From: Oscillospiraceae bacterium
GTDB lineage: Bacteria > Bacillota > Clostridia > Oscillospirales > Ruminococcaceae
NCBI GenBank assembly: GCA_020024615.1
Contig: JAHHTP010000005.1
Span: forward strand, 1 to 64,000
Direction of reading: 5' to 3'
DNA length: 64,000 bases
In this document: positions 16,924 to 25,988 of the stretch, in pieces
Position numbering within the stretch: the first letter of the stretch is position 1
Layout of the letters: every line of letters begins with the position of its first letter
Made by a program: the position numbers and the translations under genes
Notes under the pieces: model-generated
The model's database searches: none
What the model was told of the DNA's origin: nothing
Seen by the model: the letters and a program-made list of their open reading frames with translations, nothing else

Positions 16924-16941
16924 CTACTATTTGACAAGAGT

Positions 16942-18216
16942 TTAAGCTCTGGTAATCACCGGTTCACCGGTTTTTTCCACACATTCTTTGGTAATCAGAA
17001 TCTTCTGTACCGCCTCATCAGACGGGATCTCAAACATCAGGTCCTTTAGCACATCTTCCATAATGCCACGCAAACCGCGCGCACCAGTTTTGCGCTCCAG
17101 TGCTTTCTTGGCAATCGCGCGTTTGGCATCCTCGGAAAACTCCAGCTTTACATCATCCATATCAAATAGTGCCTGATACTGCTTCACGCAGGAGTTTTTC
17201 GGCTCCTCCAGAATACGAATCAGCGCATCTTCATCCAGTTCATGCAGCGTGGTGATAACCGGTAAACGGCCAACCAGCTCCGGAATCAGTCCAAATTTTA
17301 CCAAATCATGCGGAACTAGGTCTTCCAGAAGTGCATCGGTTGCCTTTGCAGCTTCCATACTGGTCAGCTTGGAACCAAAACCGATTGCGGAAGTATCTTT
17401 TCTGCGTCCAATGATTTTCTCAATGCCTTCAAACGCACCACCACAGATAAACAGAATATTCTTAGTGTCTACCTGAATAAATTCTTGATTCGGATGCTTT
17501 CTGCCTCCTGCTGGCGGTACATTCGAAACAGTACCTTCAACAATTTTCAAAAGTGCCTGCTGTACGCCCTCACCAGATACATCACGGGTAATAGATACAT
17601 TCTCCGATTTACGGGTAATCTTGTCAATCTCATCAATGTAAATAATACCGCGTTCCGCTGCCTCTACATCAAAATCAGCTGCCTGCAATAAGCGCACCAG
17701 AACATTCTCAACATCATCGCCGACATAACCAGCCTCGGTTAATGTAGTGGCATCTGCAATCGCAAATGGTACATCAATGATCTTGGCTAGCGACTGTGCC
17801 AGGTAGGTTTTACCAACACCAGTCGGACCTAACAACAGAACATTGCTCTTTTGAATCTCCACACCATCCTCAAATTCATCTCCATCCAGACTGGAAATGC
17901 GTTTATAATGGTTGTAAACCGCAATTGATAATGTCTTTTTCGCTTCATCCTGGCCAATTACATACTCATCCAGATAAGCTTTGATATCTTTCGGCTTTAA
18001 TGTAAACTCCCAATGGGCATCAATATGATCCATACTGCCTGGAGTTACTTCTTTATTTTTTCCAACACGCGGATACTGATTATCTGTGAACATGATCTTA
18101 TAGCAGAGAGCTATACAATCCTCACAGATATAATGTCCGTTCCCGGAAAGCAATTTGCTGTGATTTCCGTCCTGCCCACAAAAGGCGCAAACCGGAGTAT
18201 TTTCATCTTTTGCCAT
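16942..18216 (-). CDS. clpX: ATP-dependent Clp protease ATP-binding subunit ClpX
   Basis: The AAA+ unfoldase (424 aa) that feeds tagged proteins to ClpP. An N-terminal zinc-binding domain has CAFCG and CEDC pairs (residues 11-37), Walker A is GPTGVGKT, Walker B IIYIDEIDK, and the substrate pore and sensor regions GAFEGIE and GARGLRGIMED follow. An IGF-type loop for ClpP docking is visible as SAIGFGS. The ATG at 18216 overlaps the region just past the clpP stop (18223), and its ribosome site GGTGA lies at the clpP end, so the pair should be coupled. A TTG codon two codons upstream is unlikely to be used. Confidence 0.97.
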   Translation of the reverse strand: MAKDENTPVCAFCGQDGNHSKLLSGNGHYICEDCIALCYKIMFTDNQYPRVGKNKEVTPGSMDHIDAHWEFTLKPKDIKAYLDEYVIGQDEAKKTLSIAVYNHYKRISSLDGDEFEDGVEIQKSNVLLLGPTGVGKTYLAQSLAKIIDVPFAIADATTLTEAGYVGDDVENVLVRLLQAADFDVEAAERGIIYIDEIDKITRKSENVSITRDVSGEGVQQALLKIVEGTVSNVPPAGGRKHPNQEFIQVDTKNILFICGGAFEGIEKIIGRRKDTSAIGFGSKLTSMEAAKATDALLEDLVPHDLVKFGLIPELVGRLPVITTLHELDEDALIRILEEPKNSCVKQYQALFDMDDVKLEFSEDAKRAIAKKALERKTGARGLRGIMEDVLKDLMFEIPSDEAVQKILITKECVEKTGEPVITRA

Positions 18217-18222
18217 ACTCAA

Positions 18223-18804
18223 TCACCGTTTTACCATAATATCGTCTACTAAACCGTATTCTTTTGCTTCTTCTGCTGACATGAAGTAATCCACTTCACA
18301 ATCGCGCGCAATCTGTTCTACCGGTTTTCCAGTATTCTCTGCCAGAATCTCATTGATGGTCTGTTTCATCTTAATAATACGCTCAGCAGCAATCCGAATA
18401 TCGGTAGCTTTACCCTGTGCGCCGCCGGAAGGCTGATGAATCATAACCTCACTGTGCGGGAGTGCATAGCGTTTGCCTTTTGCACCGCAAGAAAGTAAAA
18501 ATGCACCCATCGAAGCAGCCATACCGATGCAGATGGTTACAACATCGCATTTGATGTACTGCATCGTATCATAAATTGCCATACCAGCAGTGATAGAACC
18601 GCCCGGGCTGTTGATATACAGATAAATATCCTTATCCGGATCCTGACTCTCTAAAAACAGAAGCTGCGCTGTAATAGTCTGTGCGGTCGCATCATTGACC
18701 TCGTCAAATAACATAACAATACGGTCATTAAGCAAGCGTGAGAAAATATCATACGAACGCTCACCGCGACTGGTCTGTTCAACAACATAAGGTACTAAAG
18801 CCAT
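18223..18804 (-). CDS. clpP: ATP-dependent Clp protease proteolytic subunit
   Basis: The serine peptidase ring of ClpXP (193 aa). The nucleophile lies in GMAASMGAFLL (Ser near residue 97), the catalytic His in MIHQPSGG (near 122), and the Asp in the following segment. The start MALVPYVVEQ at 18804 has AAAAGGAGG upstream and gives the usual length; the in-frame ATG at 18870 would place the tig-clpP terminator just inside the leader. Order tig-clpP-clpX is standard. Confidence 0.97.
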   Translation of the reverse strand: MALVPYVVEQTSRGERSYDIFSRLLNDRIVMLFDEVNDATAQTITAQLLFLESQDPDKDIYLYINSPGGSITAGMAIYDTMQYIKCDVVTICIGMAASMGAFLLSCGAKGKRYALPHSEVMIHQPSGGAQGKATDIRIAAERIIKMKQTINEILAENTGKPVEQIARDCEVDYFMSAEEAKEYGLVDDIMVKR

Positions 18805-18872
18805 TTTTTCCTCCTTTTCAAACTGCGGAAAGAAATCGACCAAATTCGACCTCTCCTTATAAATCACCAAAA

Positions 18873-18896
18873 GGGGCTGCTCTTGCTGACAGCCCC
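18873..18896 (-). terminator. Terminator or attenuator between tig and clpP
   Basis: GGGGCTG / CAGCCCC stem with a 10 nt loop followed by TTTTGG on the minus strand. The short T run suggests partial termination, which would let clpP-clpX be read through at a lower level than tig. Confidence 0.6.
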
Positions 18897-18916
18897 AAAT
18901 GTTCTATTGCATTATC

Positions 18917-20197
18917 TTATTTGATAACAGCGTTCTCTTTGACCATGTCAACTGCCATCTGAACTGCAACATCCTCAGCGATTACTTCCTGCGGAATTGC
19001 TTTTTTGACATTCTCAACATCGGTCTTGTACTGCTCAGCCATCTGAGTGTATGCTTCTTCGATCTTCTCAGCCGGAGCTACAATGTTCTCATCTTTTACA
19101 ATCTGCTCTAAAGCCAGACGGATTTTAACACGTTTCTCAGCCTGCTCTCTGAAGGTTTTGCGCATGGAATCTTTGTCCATACCAGTATACTGTAAGTACA
19201 GATCCATGTTTAAACCCTGAGAAGCCAGACGGCCTTCGAAATCCTGCATGAAGTTGTCGATTTCATTCTCGTACATCTCTTCCGGAATTTCAGCTTCCAT
19301 TTTCTCGATAACGGTATCAATGAGTTTGTTTTCAACATCAACATCAGCAGCTTTCTCGCTCTGCTCAGTCATTTTTGCATTGATGTCAGCTTTTAATGCC
19401 TCTAAGGTATCAAATTCACTTACATCTTTTGCAAACTCGTCATCCAGCTCCGGCAGCTCTTTTTTCTGAATGTTGTGGATTAAGCATTTGAATACAGCTT
19501 CTTTGCCTTTTAATTCTTCAGCATGATAATCTTCCGGGAAGGTAACATTTACATCGAATGCTTCCTCAATGCTCTTGCCAACCATCTGCTCCTCGAAGCC
19601 CGGGATAAACTGGCCAGAACCTAACTCTAAGGAGAAGCCTTCCGCTTTACCGCCTTCAAACTCTACACCGTCAACAGAACCGGTAAAGTCAAATACAACG
19701 GTATCGCCCATTTCAGCCGGACGGCCTTCTACATCAGCCATTCTTGCATTTCTTTCCTGCATTGCTTTTAAGCGGTTTGCAACATCCTCTTCGGTAACTG
19801 CATTAACAACTCGCTCAACTTCAATGCCTTTGTAATCAGAAACTTTTACTTCCGGTCTGCAAACGCAAACCATGGTAAAAGTAAAACCAGCCTCTTTGCT
19901 TACAGTGGTGATATCGATTTTCGGCTGAGCAACCAGCTGTAAACCAGACTCAACCAAAGCCTCGTTAGCAGCTTCCGGATATAACATCTCAACAGCGCTT
20001 TCAAAGAATACGCTCTCGCCGTACAGTTTCTCAATCATAGCTTTCGGAGCTTTGCCTTTTCTGAAGCCCGGAACCTCAATTTTTTTGGAATCTCTTGCAA
20101 ATACTTTGTTGATACCTTCATTAAATTTAGCAGCGTCAACCGCAACGGTTAACTCGTAAGTATTGGTATCGAGTTTTTTGGTCTGTGTTAAAGCCAT
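18917..20197 (-). CDS. tig: Trigger factor, ribosome-associated chaperone
   Basis: Trigger factor (426 aa) binds the ribosome exit site and shields nascent chains. The N-terminal ribosome-binding domain contains the GFRKGKAPK signature (residues 44-52), a PPIase (FKBP-like) domain follows (GDTVVFDFTGSVDG to about residue 245), and the C-terminal helical arms form the substrate cradle. Length and order match the family. GGAGGAAAAAC precedes the ATG. Confidence 0.97.
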   Translation of the reverse strand: MALTQTKKLDTNTYELTVAVDAAKFNEGINKVFARDSKKIEVPGFRKGKAPKAMIEKLYGESVFFESAVEMLYPEAANEALVESGLQLVAQPKIDITTVSKEAGFTFTMVCVCRPEVKVSDYKGIEVERVVNAVTEEDVANRLKAMQERNARMADVEGRPAEMGDTVVFDFTGSVDGVEFEGGKAEGFSLELGSGQFIPGFEEQMVGKSIEEAFDVNVTFPEDYHAEELKGKEAVFKCLIHNIQKKELPELDDEFAKDVSEFDTLEALKADINAKMTEQSEKAADVDVENKLIDTVIEKMEAEIPEEMYENEIDNFMQDFEGRLASQGLNMDLYLQYTGMDKDSMRKTFREQAEKRVKIRLALEQIVKDENIVAPAEKIEEAYTQMAEQYKTDVENVKKAIPQEVIAEDVAVQMAVDMVKENAVIK

Positions 20198-20340
20198 TTT
20201 GTTTTTCCTCCATATATGATATTACCTGAGATCAATAAAATTTTAACCTCATATTGAAAGTCTTGTGATAATAGCCGTCCTGAAGCAGGAAAACAACTTT
20301 CATTTTCCATCTTCCGGCATGAAAGACTTCTATCCTTTTG

Positions 20341-20369
20341 ATTATAGCACATTTTTGGCCATTTTGCTA
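20341..20369 (-). promoter_or_regulatory. Probable tig promoter
   Basis: An extended -10 (TGC then TATAAT at 20341-20346) on the minus strand with a weak -35 TAGCAA at 20364-20369, 17 bp away. The leader to the tig ATG would be about 140 nt; no clear regulator is visible in it. Confidence 0.5.
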
Positions 20370-20395
20370 CATCCGTTTGAGAATTTACTTTTCGT

Positions 20396-21097
20396 TCATA
20401 TTTTTTCATTCGGCAGAAGAAGCTGCGGCATAAATCCCAGATGATCACTGGAAATCAGCTCATAATAGATGCCGTCCCGCTCGCCACCGATTGCATACCG
20501 CCTGGATGCACCGTGCAGATGACCATAATAACAGGTTTTGATTCCAAATTCATGCAGAACATCTAAAATCTCATAGCATTCGCTGCTCCCATAAATAGGC
20601 GGATAGTGCAGAAATACAATAATTTCCTTACCAGTTTTCACACCTTCCTGTAAAGACAATCGCAGTCTGCCCGCCTCACGATCCAGCACCTTTTTGTCAT
20701 CCGATTCTCCGGTTTCATTTACCCAACCACGGGTTCCACAAAGGCAGTAATCTCCAAATTCGTAGCAGTTGTTGAACAAAATTTTAATGCTGTCAAATCC
20801 CCATTCCTTTAGGGCATTTTCTACTTTGGTTTTGGTGGAAAACCAGTAGTCATGATTACCGCGGGAAATGATTTTCGTTCCCGGCAGCTTATGAATAAAC
20901 TCAAAATCGCTTCTTGCCTGTTGCAGGGATAACGCCCAGGAAATATCACCCGGGATCATCACCATATCTTCAGCTGCTACAACCGATTCCCAATTCTCTT
21001 TTAGACGCTCAGCATGATTTTCCCACCCACGAAAAATATCCATTGGCTTGTCGGCACCAAATGAAAGATGCAGATCGGCAATGCCATATAAGCGCAT
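20396..21097 (-). CDS. Metallophosphoesterase
   Basis: A 233 aa calcineurin-like phosphoesterase with the full metal-binding set: ADLHLS, GDISW, GNHDYW, a FLHYPP segment and GHLHG. Homologues in Clostridia are uncharacterised cytoplasmic proteins; the substrate could be a phosphodiester or phosphomonoester. It follows thrC by 22 bp in the same direction, so it is likely on the same transcript. GAAAGGAAAA lies before the ATG. Confidence 0.85.
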   Translation of the reverse strand: MRLYGIADLHLSFGADKPMDIFRGWENHAERLKENWESVVAAEDMVMIPGDISWALSLQQARSDFEFIHKLPGTKIISRGNHDYWFSTKTKVENALKEWGFDSIKILFNNCYEFGDYCLCGTRGWVNETGESDDKKVLDREAGRLRLSLQEGVKTGKEIIVFLHYPPIYGSSECYEILDVLHEFGIKTCYYGHLHGASRRYAIGGERDGIYYELISSDHLGFMPQLLLPNEKI

Positions 21098-21119
21098 AGT
21101 TTTTCCTTTCTAAAATCCC

Positions 21120-22613
21120 TTACAGAATCTGTCCGCGAACATATTCCGCCATCTTTTCCTTTTCGGTCACATCGGTATGCAGCACTGCTTTCTCTTTCAA
21201 AGAGGCTAGCTGTTTTGGAATTTCCACCCCGGATACCTTCGATAAAACCGCCAGATTCTCATATTCGTCATCGGTCATCAGCGATTCATCTACGGCTTTT
21301 AATACATCGTTTGCAAACTTATACGGGCTTGCTGTGGAAGCAATGATTGTTTTAGTCGTATCACCGGTTTCTGCTTTGTAATCACGATATACCTTAACCG
21401 CAACAGCTGTGTGGGTATCACACAGATACGAGCATTCTGTAAAGACATCGTGAATGGTCTTTGCCGTATCCGCATCATCGCAGAATCCACCATAAAATTC
21501 AGTAGAGAGTTTTTCTTTTACCGAATCGGATACCTCATATCTGCCTTCTTTTTTCAGCGCATCAAACCATGTATTGATCTGTGCATCATCCTCACCCGAC
21601 ATTTTATACAGCAGACGCTCTAAGTTCGAAGAAATCAGAATGTCCATCGATGGAGAAGAGGTTGCATAGAAATTACGGTTACGGTCATAAATGCCGGTGC
21701 GTAAGAAATCGGTCAGAACATTGTTTTTGTTGGAGGCACAGATAAATTTACCAAACGGAACACCCATGCATTTGGCATAGTATGCCGCTAAGATATTGCC
21801 GAAGTTTCCAGTCGGAACACACACATTGACCTTCTCTCCCGGTGTAATCTCGCCATCTGCCATCAACTGTACATAAGACGAAACATAGTAAATAACCTGT
21901 GGAACCAGACGCCCCCAGTTAATCGAGTTTGCAGAGGAGAATTTCTTGCCATGTGCTGCCATTTCAGCCGCCAGCTCTTTGTTGCCGAAAATCGTTTTTA
22001 CACCGGTCTGCGCATCGTCAAAATTGCCTTTGATTGCACACACCCTTACATTGCTGCCTTCCTGTGTACACATCTGGCGTTTCTGCATCGGTGAGACACC
22101 GTCAACCGGATAAAATACCAGCATCTTCGTGCCTGCAACATCCTTAAAGCCCTCCAGAGCAGCCTTGCCAGTATCACCGGAAGTTGCAACTAAAATGACA
22201 ATCTCATCATCACTGCCGGTGATCTTGACCGCTGTGGTTAAAAGCTGTGGCAGAAGCTGGAGTGCCATATCTTTAAATGCACAGGTCGGACCGCGCCATA
22301 ACTCCAGCAGGTATTCCTGGTCACTGATTCTTGCCAGTTCCACCATATCATCAGCATTAAATTTTTCCGCAGTATATGCCTTGTTGACACAGGTAGCGAT
22401 CTGTTCGTCGGAATAATCGGTCAGAAATAGCTTCAGCACCTCCACTGCACGCTGATTATAACTCTTGTCACAAAGAGCCTGCATCCATGCAAGATCAATC
22501 TGCGGCATTTTTTCCGGCACAAATAAGCCGCCATCGGTGGAAATGCCCTGCAAAATAGCTTGCGCCGCTGTAACAGATTTCTGATTGTCCCTTGTACTGG
22601 TGTATCGCATCAT
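21120..22613 (-). CDS. thrC: Threonine synthase
   Basis: A PLP enzyme (497 aa) making threonine from O-phosphohomoserine. The N-terminal MRYTSTRDN(Q) start, the PLP lysine motif CAFKDMALQ near residue 110, TSGDTGKAALEGF and NWGRLVPQVIYY are typical of the long (fungal/E. coli-like) ThrC subgroup. Two adjacent ATG codons (22613, 22610) follow AAAGGA; the first is chosen. It sits 37 bp after rnhB::yraN rather than with other threonine genes. No T-box or threonine attenuator is visible in the short gap. Confidence 0.95.
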   Translation of the reverse strand: MMRYTSTRDNQKSVTAAQAILQGISTDGGLFVPEKMPQIDLAWMQALCDKSYNQRAVEVLKLFLTDYSDEQIATCVNKAYTAEKFNADDMVELARISDQEYLLELWRGPTCAFKDMALQLLPQLLTTAVKITGSDDEIVILVATSGDTGKAALEGFKDVAGTKMLVFYPVDGVSPMQKRQMCTQEGSNVRVCAIKGNFDDAQTGVKTIFGNKELAAEMAAHGKKFSSANSINWGRLVPQVIYYVSSYVQLMADGEITPGEKVNVCVPTGNFGNILAAYYAKCMGVPFGKFICASNKNNVLTDFLRTGIYDRNRNFYATSSPSMDILISSNLERLLYKMSGEDDAQINTWFDALKKEGRYEVSDSVKEKLSTEFYGGFCDDADTAKTIHDVFTECSYLCDTHTAVAVKVYRDYKAETGDTTKTIIASTASPYKFANDVLKAVDESLMTDDEYENLAVLSKVSGVEIPKQLASLKEKAVLHTDVTEKEKMAEYVRGQIL

Positions 22614-22650
22614 CAAAATTCCTTTCGATATGTATTTTCGGAATCGTGTA

Positions 22651-23658
22651 TTAATAATACTCTTCCGGAGCAAAAGCATCTTCAATCAGGTTGATATAAA
22701 TTTTCCCTTCATACCCGACTACCTCGATGACATCGAATATAAATGCCGCATCCAGGTTTTCTTTCTGAATGTAATCCAAAGCCGCCGATATGATTCTGCG
22801 CTGTTTTTCAAAGGTCACAGCTTCTTTCGGCAGATACTCCGGATTCAAGGTGCGTCTGGATTTTACCTCTGCAAAGACAATCTCATTGTCCTTTCTGGCG
22901 ATAATATCAATCTCACCTTTTTTGGTTGCGTAATTACGCTCCAAAATCTCATAACCCTTTTTTATTAGATACTCGGATGCATAAGTTTCCCCACGGTATC
23001 CAAGTGACAACGGCGGAAGCGTCCCCCATTCGGCAAGGCGTTTTTTCAGAAAAGACTTCCGATGTATATCGGTAACGCCGTATTTCTCAATCCGCTGATA
23101 GTGTAGCGCCGTTCCATATCCCTTATGTTTGTTAAACGCATATTCTGGATACTGTGCATGAATTCCCATCATATACCGATCACGGCTGACCTTCGCCAAA
23201 ATTGAAGCGGCTGCAATGGATGCGGATTTTGCATCACCGCCGATGCAGTATTCCCCATTTGCTAAATCTCCCCAATCGGGTATAAAATTGCCATCTACCA
23301 GCACATAATCCGGTTTGATGGACAATCCCTCCACCGCTCTGGTCATGGCAAGCATGGTTGCCTTGCGAATGTCGATTTCTTCAATCTCCTCCACCGTCGC
23401 TGTCGAAACACAATAGCATATCGCCTGCTCTTTAATGGCATCAAATAGCTTATCACGCTTTTTCTCAGACAACTTTTTGGAATCATTAAGTCCCGGAAGA
23501 TCATAGTCCTCTGGAAGAATGCACGCAGCTGCATAAACATCTCCTGCAAGCGGTCCGCGTCCAGCCTCATCCACACCACAAAGCAGTGTGATACCACGCT
23601 GACTGCACAGTTCCCTGTCAAACAGCGATAAATCCGGCTTATGTTCCTGCTCTGCCAT
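22651..23658 (-). CDS. rnhB: Ribonuclease HII fused to a YraN (UPF0102) domain
   Basis: One open frame of 335 aa joins two proteins that are usually separate. Residues 1 to about 212 are RNase HII, with the catalytic acidic residues in CGVDEAGRGP (Asp30, Glu31), VLVDGN (Asp122) and GGDAKS (Asp142); it removes RNA from RNA-DNA hybrids. Residues about 218-335 are a YraN nuclease-fold domain: LGYRGETYASEYL, GEIDIIARKD and FAEVKSRR carry the expected Glu, Asp and ExK positions. There is no stop or frame change between them. The gene follows ylqF by one base and uses AAAGGAGA inside the ylqF end. In many Bacillota rnhB and yraN are neighbours, so a simple gene fusion is likely. Confidence 0.93.
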   Translation of the reverse strand: MAEQEHKPDLSLFDRELCSQRGITLLCGVDEAGRGPLAGDVYAAACILPEDYDLPGLNDSKKLSEKKRDKLFDAIKEQAICYCVSTATVEEIEEIDIRKATMLAMTRAVEGLSIKPDYVLVDGNFIPDWGDLANGEYCIGGDAKSASIAAASILAKVSRDRYMMGIHAQYPEYAFNKHKGYGTALHYQRIEKYGVTDIHRKSFLKKRLAEWGTLPPLSLGYRGETYASEYLIKKGYEILERNYATKKGEIDIIARKDNEIVFAEVKSRRTLNPEYLPKEAVTFEKQRRIISAALDYIQKENLDAAFIFDVIEVVGYEGKIYINLIEDAFAPEEYY

Positions 23659-23659
23659 C

Positions 23660-24541
23660 TTATTTATTCTCCTTTATTGGCGGACGCTCAAAGGAGATCC
23701 TTCCGACTTTACCGCCACGGAACTCGTCTAAAAATACGATTGCCATTCGCTCGGTATCCTCCTCGTTGCCGGATACCAACATACCGCGTTTTCTTGCCAT
23801 CAGTTTCAGCAAATCGTATGCCTCCAGCTCCCCAGCGGTTTCAGCGGTCAGCTTGTAGCGAGCATAGAATGCATCCGGATAGAATTCTCTTAAATATACT
23901 GCAAGGCGCATTGCAAGCAGTTCGGTATCAATAACATCATCCTTGACTGAACCGATAAATGCCAGTTTTTCACCAACCGCCGGATCTTCAAATTTCGGCC
24001 ACAGTACACCCGGCGTATCCAGCAATTCCATGCCGTTATTTAAGGATACCCACTGCTTGTCACGGGTAACACCTGGTCTGTCCTCGGTTTTCGCGCGCTT
24101 GGCACCCGCCATGCGGTTGATAAACGAAGATTTTCCGACATTTGGAACACCAACAATCATCATTCTCGGTGCACGGCCGACCATACCCTTTCTGTCCCAC
24201 TGTGCCTGTTTTTCGGTCAGAACGCGTCTCATTGCCGCATCCAGTGCCTTTAAGCCTTTGCCCGTCTTACAGTCAGCTGCAATCGCCTCAACACCAATGG
24301 ATTTAAAATACGCAATCCATGCGCGGGTCACATTTTCATCCGCACAGTCACATTTGTTGAGCATGATAATGCGCGGTTTGTTGTTAAGCCAGCGATCCAA
24401 TTCCGGGTTTTTACTCGAAAATGGGATTCTGGCATCGATGATCTCCAAAACAAGATCGACCATCTTCAGGTTTTTCTCTATCATTCGTTTGGTTTTGGTC
24501 ATATGACCCGGAAACCATTGAATGGATGGTGTAATATCCAT
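23660..24541 (-). CDS. rbgA: Ribosome biogenesis GTPase YlqF/RbgA
   Basis: A circularly permuted GTPase (293 aa) that acts late in 50S assembly. G4 (NKCD, near residue 59) comes before G1 (GVPNVGKSSF) and G3 (DTPGVLWP), the YlqF/YawG permutation. It begins with the family pattern IQWFPGHMTKTKRMI. The neighbours lepB upstream and rnhB downstream are the standard Bacillota order. Confidence 0.96.
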   Translation of the reverse strand: MDITPSIQWFPGHMTKTKRMIEKNLKMVDLVLEIIDARIPFSSKNPELDRWLNNKPRIIMLNKCDCADENVTRAWIAYFKSIGVEAIAADCKTGKGLKALDAAMRRVLTEKQAQWDRKGMVGRAPRMMIVGVPNVGKSSFINRMAGAKRAKTEDRPGVTRDKQWVSLNNGMELLDTPGVLWPKFEDPAVGEKLAFIGSVKDDVIDTELLAMRLAVYLREFYPDAFYARYKLTAETAGELEAYDLLKLMARKRGMLVSGNEEDTERMAIVFLDEFRGGKVGRISFERPPIKENK

Positions 24542-24553
24542 AAAGTCCCTTTC

Positions 24554-25141
24554 TTATTCCACTGCGCCAAATTGATTCAGTGGATAAATACGCAGGACAA
24601 CACGTCCTAAAATATCATCAATGGACACCATACCGACATCAGAATAACGGCTATCAAGCGACACACTGCGGTTATCACCCAAAACAAAAACGCATCCATC
24701 CGGTACGGTTACCGGAAAAGACACATCCCCAGAATCCAGCGTTAGATTATTGATATACGGCTCATCCAGTACGACACCGTCAACTTTAACTTCGCCAGTC
24801 AAAAAATCAATATCCACTTCCTGACCTTCCGTTGCAATGATACGCTTAATAATAGCTTCTTCTTCCATATCTGTATGTATAACTACAATATCACCGTATT
24901 CTGGTGTATAAAACAGATTGGAAATCAAAAGCCTGTCGCCTGATTCATCGGATATCCCGCTGGTATCTCTGCCATGCAGGGTCGATTCCATCGACGGCCC
25001 CCATACTTCAACCGTCTGAAAACAGAAGCTAAAGATAAACATGACAATCGCAAGACTGATGCAGATGGATTCCCCCCAATCATACACCTCATGCCATAAG
25101 TCATTTTTCTGCAAACTTTTGTTGTCCGTTTCAGTTGACAT
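24554..25141 (-). CDS. lepB: Signal peptidase I
   Basis: A 195 aa membrane-bound leader peptidase. One N-terminal transmembrane segment (SICISLAIVMFIFSFCF) is followed by the catalytic Ser in GPSMESTL and the Lys in IIKRIIA, then the conserved box GDNRSVSLDSR. The start at 25141 (MSTETDNK) has GAAGGGAAAT upstream. The longer frame to 25360 runs through the rplS coding region and terminator and is not used. It sits between rplS and ylqF. Confidence 0.96.
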   Translation of the reverse strand: MSTETDNKSLQKNDLWHEVYDWGESICISLAIVMFIFSFCFQTVEVWGPSMESTLHGRDTSGISDESGDRLLISNLFYTPEYGDIVVIHTDMEEEAIIKRIIATEGQEVDIDFLTGEVKVDGVVLDEPYINNLTLDSGDVSFPVTVPDGCVFVLGDNRSVSLDSRYSDVGMVSIDDILGRVVLRIYPLNQFGAVE

Positions 25142-25173
25142 ATTATTTCCCTTCTTTGCTGTAAAAAAGCAAA

Positions 25174-25195
25174 AAGGGACGAAAACCCGTCCCTT
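25174..25195 (-). terminator. Intrinsic terminator after rplS
   Basis: AAGGGACG pairs with CGTCCCTT around a 6 nt loop on the minus strand, followed by TTTGCTTTTTT. It lies between rplS and lepB, so it probably lowers expression of lepB and later genes relative to L19. Confidence 0.8.
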
Positions 25196-25214
25196 CTCTG
25201 CCTCTATGGAATCA

Positions 25215-25559
25215 TTATCCGATTTTAGCTTTAACTTTAGCAGCTTTACCAACGCGGCCACGCAGATAGTACAGTTTAGCGCGTCTAACTTTACCCTGTC
25301 TGATAACCTGAACACTTTCAACGTTCGGAGAGTTAACCGGGAAAACTCTTTCGATGCCAACGCCGTGAGCTACGCGTCTAACAGTAAAGGTTTCGCCAAC
25401 ACCACCGTGTTTCTTAGCGATTACAGTGCCCTCAAACATCTGAATACGGCTCTTGTCACCCTCTTTGATGCGGCAAGCTACTTTAACAGTATCACCAACT
25501 TCGAATTTCGGCTGCTCAGCTTTGATGCTAGTACCATTGATCAGTTTTAATGCGTCCAT
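25215..25559 (-). CDS. rplS: 50S ribosomal protein L19
   Basis: L19 (114 aa) lies at the 30S-50S interface. FEVGDTVKVACRIKEGDKSRIQMFEG, FTVRRVAHGVGIERVFP and the basic end VRRAKLYYLRGRVGKAAKVK are all characteristic. CAGGAGGAAAA precedes the ATG. It is the first gene of the rplS-lepB-ylqF-rnhB run and has an unusually long leader. Confidence 0.97.
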   Translation of the reverse strand: MDALKLINGTSIKAEQPKFEVGDTVKVACRIKEGDKSRIQMFEGTVIAKKHGGVGETFTVRRVAHGVGIERVFPVNSPNVESVQVIRQGKVRRAKLYYLRGRVGKAAKVKAKIG

Positions 25560-25775
25560 GAAATTTTCCTCCTGTTTGAAATTCAGACATTCTTATCACT
25601 CCGGATTACCGGTTATTCGTTGTATACATACAACAGTGCAGAGGACTGCCCGCTTTAATGATTGAAATACAGTCATTAACTCCCACACAAGCAGCAATTT
25701 TTCACAAAATCCCTGTTCATGCGGAACATCAGGGGTTTCCCTGATGATTTGCAGGGTTCTGCCTGCAAACAGACT
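25560..25775 (-). promoter_or_regulatory. Long structured rplS leader, candidate L19 autoregulatory RNA
   Basis: About 215 nt lie between the predicted transcription start and the rplS ATG. On the minus strand they hold two adjacent strong hairpins, TTTGCAGG / CCTGCAAA (about 25739-25766) and CATCAGGG / CCCTGATG (about 25727-25747 region), and a smaller GTTGTATG-GTATACAAC type stem nearer the gene. Some Bacillota have an L19 leader motif that gives feedback control. The location and length fit, but I could not match a defined consensus. Confidence 0.45.
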
Positions 25776-25781
25776 GCTAAT

Positions 25782-25810
25782 AGTATATCATATTTCATAT
25801 AAAAAAGCAA
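25782..25810 (-). promoter_or_regulatory. Promoter of the rplS transcript
   Basis: TTGCTT (25805-25810), a 17 bp spacer and TATACT (25782-25787) on the minus strand. From here to the divergent yifB promoter (25811-25917) the DNA holds no visible gene. Confidence 0.6.
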
Positions 25811-25917
25811 GTCCCACATATCAAAAAGCATTTCTGTTTGCGGAGAAAAACACTGGATGTTTCTATTATTTTCTGGCTATATTTTTGCAAATTCGTCGTA
25901 CGCTTTTTCCTCCCGCC

Positions 25918-25946
25918 TTGATTCACCGCAACGAATATGATATAAT
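25918..25946 (+). promoter_or_regulatory. Promoter of yifB-rluA
   Basis: TTGATT (25918-25923), a 17 bp spacer and TATAAT (25941-25946), about 40 bp ahead of the YifB start. Confidence 0.7.
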
Positions 25947-25988
25947 GAAGAAAATAAAAAATCGTATGAAAGGCGCGTGATTCCGCTC

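Noticed and set aside
22614..22650. Threonine-responsive leader for thrC
   Set aside because: The gap is 37 bp with a ribosome site only; thrC appears to be read from the upstream genes.
25142..25360. Upstream extension of lepB
   Set aside because: It runs in another frame through the rplS coding region and the rplS terminator; a good ribosome site marks the start at 25141.
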